From contig JACMZG010000008.1 in assembly GCA_018340805.1 (NCBI GenBank), forward strand, positions 55,944,463-56,008,462: a stretch of DNA of 64,000 bases, written 5' to 3'. Positions 60,536 to 64,000 of this stretch are shown here, in pieces. Position 1 is the stretch's first letter. Every line of letters starts with the position of its first letter. The position numbers and the translations under genes are program-made. This stretch comes from Microvelia longipes (taxonomy: Eukaryota; Arthropoda; Insecta; Hemiptera; Veliidae). A model generated the notes under the pieces. That model was not told the origin of the DNA and searched no databases. It was given only the letters and a program-made list of their open reading frames with translations.

Positions 60536-62084
60536 AGGAAGAATAAGAAGTCGTCAAACATTTCATTTTCAAACCTCGCTTTCTCCACTTCTACGGGGCC
60601 GATTTATTTTTTTTTTTAACTTGATTATTGTCTACAATAAATGTATTTGACATAGTGCTCATGCTGGTTAAAGTGACTTGGTAGTCTTGATAGGAGGAAT
60701 TAAGAATCACCCAGTGTTGATACTCCTTGGTGTGGTTAGGTAAATGTTGACATTTTACTTTAATTATATACAAATTTGGCTTGAACTAAATTAGTGGAAT
60801 AGAAATTAGTTGACTTCTGAATAGTTGAATTTTCTGAAATGTTTTGCGTTTTTGCATTAAAATTAATATTAATTATAACAGAAGGTCAAGCGGCCACTGT
60901 CGTCGAAGGCGCCGTGGAGGATTGGAAGGAATGGTTCTGGAATGTAGGGTTTGGGCAAGAGGATTAGGATGGGAATCTAATTTGGAATGAAAGGAATTGT
61001 ATCGAGAGGAAACAATGTCTTTGACGAACGGAAAAGACATTTTTGAGGTCATGTGGATGGTTAAGCTAGATACGAACCAGGGAGCTTGAACTTTTGAATT
61101 TTTATTTAATTTAATATATAAATGATTTTTTATTTTTAATCTACAAGGCACGCCTAGATTATAATATTATGTACCTCAAGAAGTTTTCACGCTAAAGACC
61201 TTCAAAAACTCAAAAGTTTGTTGCGTACAGTATAATATACACTGGCAGCTTTAGTAGGTTTTAGCCTTGTTTTACAGACTAAGCAGGGATTTTAATTTTT
61301 CTTCTTGACTTGGCTTTTTAAAACTGTATGTTAAGATTGTGTTAAATAGAAGTAGACTGAATTCCAGAGTAAACTTTAGATTTGGAGATGAGAAAGGAAA
61401 GGGACGCAGATGCATCCTAGCGGAATTTCTCTGTATCACCAAGCTTTTATATTCTACCGCTAGAATTCAGCTCAGGTACAGTTTAAAACAAATAAAAGAT
61501 TTCTCTATTTCTCGACTACTAAATAGTAAATTAGTTAAAATTTAGAATATGCTAAAATGTATGTTTTACTTTTATTATTATTATTGTTTAATTATTTGGT
61601 ATCAAAATAAATTAAACAAACTAACTAAATCAGGAAATATGCGATATGGATATTATAAATAAAATGCAATGGATTGACTTAATCTTCAACCGTTCTCCAA
61701 AAAGCAAATTTTTATTTTTCTCAAATGTTTGACTTATCTTCTGAATTTGGTTTTTCATAGAATTTTACATCCTAATTTTTTTATTTCCATAAATTATCTT
61801 GTATGAATTTATCTAATGATTCATTAACCTCCAGTCATATATGATATGGTATTATAAAGAAATATACTTTAACATTAAATTTTTTACTAATTTAAAAAAA
61901 AACTCTCTAAACAATATAACATCAATGACAAAGATCTTTTATCCTGCGATGAGCTAAGTGCAAAACTTGGAAAAAATAAAATAAAAAAGAAAAAAAACGT
62001 TGAAAGTAAAGCTCGCTCTGCAATATTCATTAGCTGATAAAAGGACTATTACTTAACTTTTAGCGCATATATATGAGGAAAAGT
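60536..62084. other. No gene recognised apart from the weak exon at 60.9 kb
   Basis: 60880-61090 is GC-richer than its flanks. A frame at 61339-61545 on the plus strand is 68 codons long, without recognisable motifs. Confidence 0.4.
60882..60967 (+). CDS. Possible short terminal exon (low confidence)
   Basis: After an acceptor-like AATTATAACAG (AG at 60880-60881) comes an unusually GC-rich stretch. Its plus-strand frame is open for about 27 codons to TAG at 60965-60967, with codons such as GCC, GTC, GGC and GTG and a Trp-rich piece DWKEWFWN. The sharp change in composition is what makes it stand out. The opposite strand is also open here (about 61151-60873, without an ATG), so coding is uncertain. 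It may equally be a fragment of an old repeat. Confidence 0.18.
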
Positions 62085-62680
62085 ATTGTATTAGTACTTA
62101 CAATACTTTTGTATTGTATACAAAAGTATTGCTCGGTGATAAGTATTCACCGAGAAGACCTTCTAAGTGGTTTTTACCACTCACTTTCTTTTTTTTCCAA
62201 TCTGTTTGTATGAGTCAGTCATCATCACGTTTATGATAAAGAAGAGAAATTTGATAAGAGAATCAATTTATAAATGTTGTGATTGATTTAGTAGTCCACT
62301 CGAAAAATAATTTCCTTATGACGTCCTAAGCTCTTATTAATGACTCAGCATAAAATAATTTTATCGAATGACGTGTACGATTTCAAAAAATCGCTATCAG
62401 AACGATTTCATTTTAATTTAGCGTGAACAAGCACGGTTTTTGCTTGGGTCCTATGTGCTAAGCAACATCTAGCGTGATCGCTATATCCAATGTGCTAAAC
62501 AGCATCGAACATGATAGATGTATGGATAAAAGATCGCTGAGAATAAAAACAGATGTTTCCAGTTCTGAGATCAAAATATTAGGCGTTTTCCATATTCCGA
62601 AGAAGTCCTAAGTTATAAGATACAAGCATAGCAAATCCAATAAGTTAGGGAAAATTTCAAGCGTAAGTACCCGAATTCTT
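62085..62680 (+). mobile_element. 5S-like repeat family copy with a doubled A-box region
   Basis: It begins at the hairpin end GAGGAAAAGTATTGTATT. In the 5S block (about 62431-62546) the A-box-like part occurs twice, GTGCTAAGCAACATCTAGCG then GTGCTAAACAGCATCGAAC, before a weak C box. The tail has AGCATAGCAAATCCAATAAG. Small perfect hairpins lie at about 62100-62160. Confidence 0.6.
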
Positions 62681-62829
62681 CTATTCCTCATTTATACAGA
62701 AGATAAATAGAACAAGTATAGTGTCCAATAAAAACTCCAATAAATCGTGATTTCACTGGAATTATACGTTAAATAAATTATATATTTATTTAAAGGAAGG
62801 AATTCCTTTAAATACCTAAACGGAAGACC

Positions 62830-63350
62830 TTCTTTAAATACCTGGTTTCAACAAAGTTCCTTTACATCCTTTGGAGTGGTTTGCACAATTTTGTCAGTCG
62901 GTATGGATTTGTGTGTTTGTTATAATCGTAGCTACCAATGTATGTATGCTAAAAAGTAGAAACATCGTACAAAAATCAATCTTTAGGCCTTTCTTGAGAG
63001 GTTGTGCCAAACATCTAAAATTTATAAAACGCGAAAAAAAGTTTTGATTGGTTTGAATTTGAGGACAGCCATGTTTCATAACTTCAGTAAGCCATAAACA
63101 GTAGCCATGTTTCATTTCGTTATTAGCATTAGTTTTTTTTTCGTTTGACTTATATATGTTTTTAATTTTTTTTAGACGAAAAATAATTTAAAAGCGTGTT
63201 CCTTTAAGCAATAAATAAGTATACTAAGTTTCGCTTCAATACGGCAAGTATATCTAGTGTTTTTGTTAAGCATAGTGAGTCTGAATTTGTCAGGATAAGC
63301 TTACCGAATCCGATGTGTTAAGGAAAGATTAAGAGTTACCTTGTACCCGT
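62830..63350 (+). mobile_element. 5S-like repeat family copy, deleted in the C box
   Basis: The modules are GGTTTCAACAAAG, GGAGTGGTTTGCACAATTTTG, CAAAAATCAATCTTTAGGCC and AAAACGCGAAAAAAAG, then CAATACGGCAAGTATATC and TTGTTAAGCATAG. The tail has TACCGAATCCGATGTG and ends TTGTACCCG, directly abutting the LINE end. Confidence 0.55.
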
Positions 63351-63900
63351 ACAATGTATTGGATATATTTTAACTCATACGTAAACCAGAAAGATCTAGA
63401 CAGTCAATCTATTAGCCTTATATTTCGAGCTAGAACAGAATCCTTAAACTTAAATTACAAGCCCTGGATCCAAAACAAAGATTATAGATGCTCACTTTGC
63501 AACACAAATGACCTCGAGAATATCATGCACTTGTAGCCAAATGCCCTATCTTAAGCTGCTACAGAATTAAATACTTTGGATTTCGGACCCTAAATGAAGA
63601 ACAGATCATAGACATCTTAAATGGAACAGAAAGTTGGTTAAAACTAAGTCAATATTTAAAATGTGCTTATAGTTATAGGAGAGATTTAGTGCATTTCTTT
63701 AACTTTTAAAACTATTTAAATTTTTATTAATAATTTTTTGTTAAATCACCAAGTTTGATAATGTTATGTGTTATATGTATGTTTACTGCGTGTTGTTTGC
63801 ATGTTAAAAAAAAATTTGTTTTAAGTACTAAATTACCAAAAAAAAAAAAATAAAAAAATTAAAAAAAAATAAATAAATAAAAAAAAAATATAATAATAAT
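63351..63900 (+). mobile_element. 5'-truncated non-LTR retrotransposon (LINE) end, frameshifted
   Basis: The plus-strand frame from about 63354 to 63533 encodes the C-terminal tail of a LINE-type reverse transcriptase protein. It has the usual arginine-rich lead-in, a CSLCN zinc-knuckle start, and the spaced Glu and His that precede a final Cys in the Jockey, CR1 and related clades. The frame then breaks at TAG. The missing Cys and the rest of the tail, ending at TAA 63707-63709, continue in another frame, so about one base has been lost near 63534-63536. An untranslated stretch of about 125 bases and a long A-rich tail (about 63837-63890) followed by (AAT)n mark the 3' end. The reverse transcriptase core and endonuclease are absent. 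This is a dead insertion. The clade is not determined. Confidence 0.8.
63360..63709 (+). pseudogene. Broken C-terminal part of a LINE ORF2
   Basis: This is the coding remnant inside the LINE end. Only the region after the reverse transcriptase domain survives, holding a C-x2-C...H...C knuckle, which in active elements is thought to help nucleic-acid binding. A one-base loss near 63535 separates the first two cysteines and the histidine from the final cysteine. It cannot make an active enzyme. Confidence 0.7.
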
Positions 63901-64000
63901 AATAATAATTTAATACAAACATAATTAACAAACACATTAAATTATAAAATAAAGATAAAACAAAATAAAAATTTATAAATATATGTATATTATAACTAAT

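Overview
This is AT-rich eukaryotic nuclear DNA, most likely from an arthropod and plausibly an insect. The signs are long AT tracts and (TA)n microsatellites, no dense gene packing, splice-site-like signals, SINE/LINE/MITE debris, and repeats that resemble an arthropod-type 5S rRNA. I cannot name the species. A sap-feeding hemipteran is only a guess from the general look of the repeats.

Protein-coding content is sparse. The one confident coding segment is on the minus strand at 50491-51138. It is a GC-rich first coding exon of 216 codons with a clear ATG, an in-frame stop just upstream and a phase-0 splice donor. A GC-rich 5' leader with two overlapping upstream ORFs lies at about 51241-51580. 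The encoded protein start is basic, then Ser/Pro-rich with PxxP motifs. I do not recognise the family. Further exons must lie towards lower coordinates, but I could not find them, so much of 1-50490 may be intron or intergenic. Two weaker minus-strand exon candidates are a signal-peptide-like ORF at 33499-33741 and an internal-exon-like ORF with a strong donor at about 27578-27735.

The rest is mostly repeats. The most striking is a family of about 15 copies or fragments, spread over 9.1-63.3 kb on both strands. Its full-length form is about 750 bp (21682-22425) and carries an internal segment of about 95 nt homologous to 5S rRNA, including the type-1 Pol III internal promoter region. Other elements are: a tRNA-derived SINE with an intact target-site duplication (47436-47699); a second group of tRNA-like SINE fragments with B-box-like sites; a 5'-truncated, frameshifted non-LTR retrotransposon end with an A-rich tail (63351-63900); and several foldback or MITE-like elements (4.0, 6.05, 8.9, 10.8-11.3, 25.0, 26.2, 39.3-40.2, 53.9, 55.6-56.2, 58.8-59.5 kb). 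There is also a composite family of about 150-bp tandem units next to an inverted GC-rich module (30.7-31.3, 38.7-40.2, 58.0-58.7 kb), and minisatellites at 7.4, 15.3 and 40.5 kb. Some palindromic elements carry a CTGANGA...GAAA signature like hammerhead ribozymes and Penelope-like retroelement ends.

I saw no CRISPR array, bacterial operon, rRNA gene or convincing functional tRNA gene. All calls come from reading the sequence by eye, and repeat boundaries are approximate.
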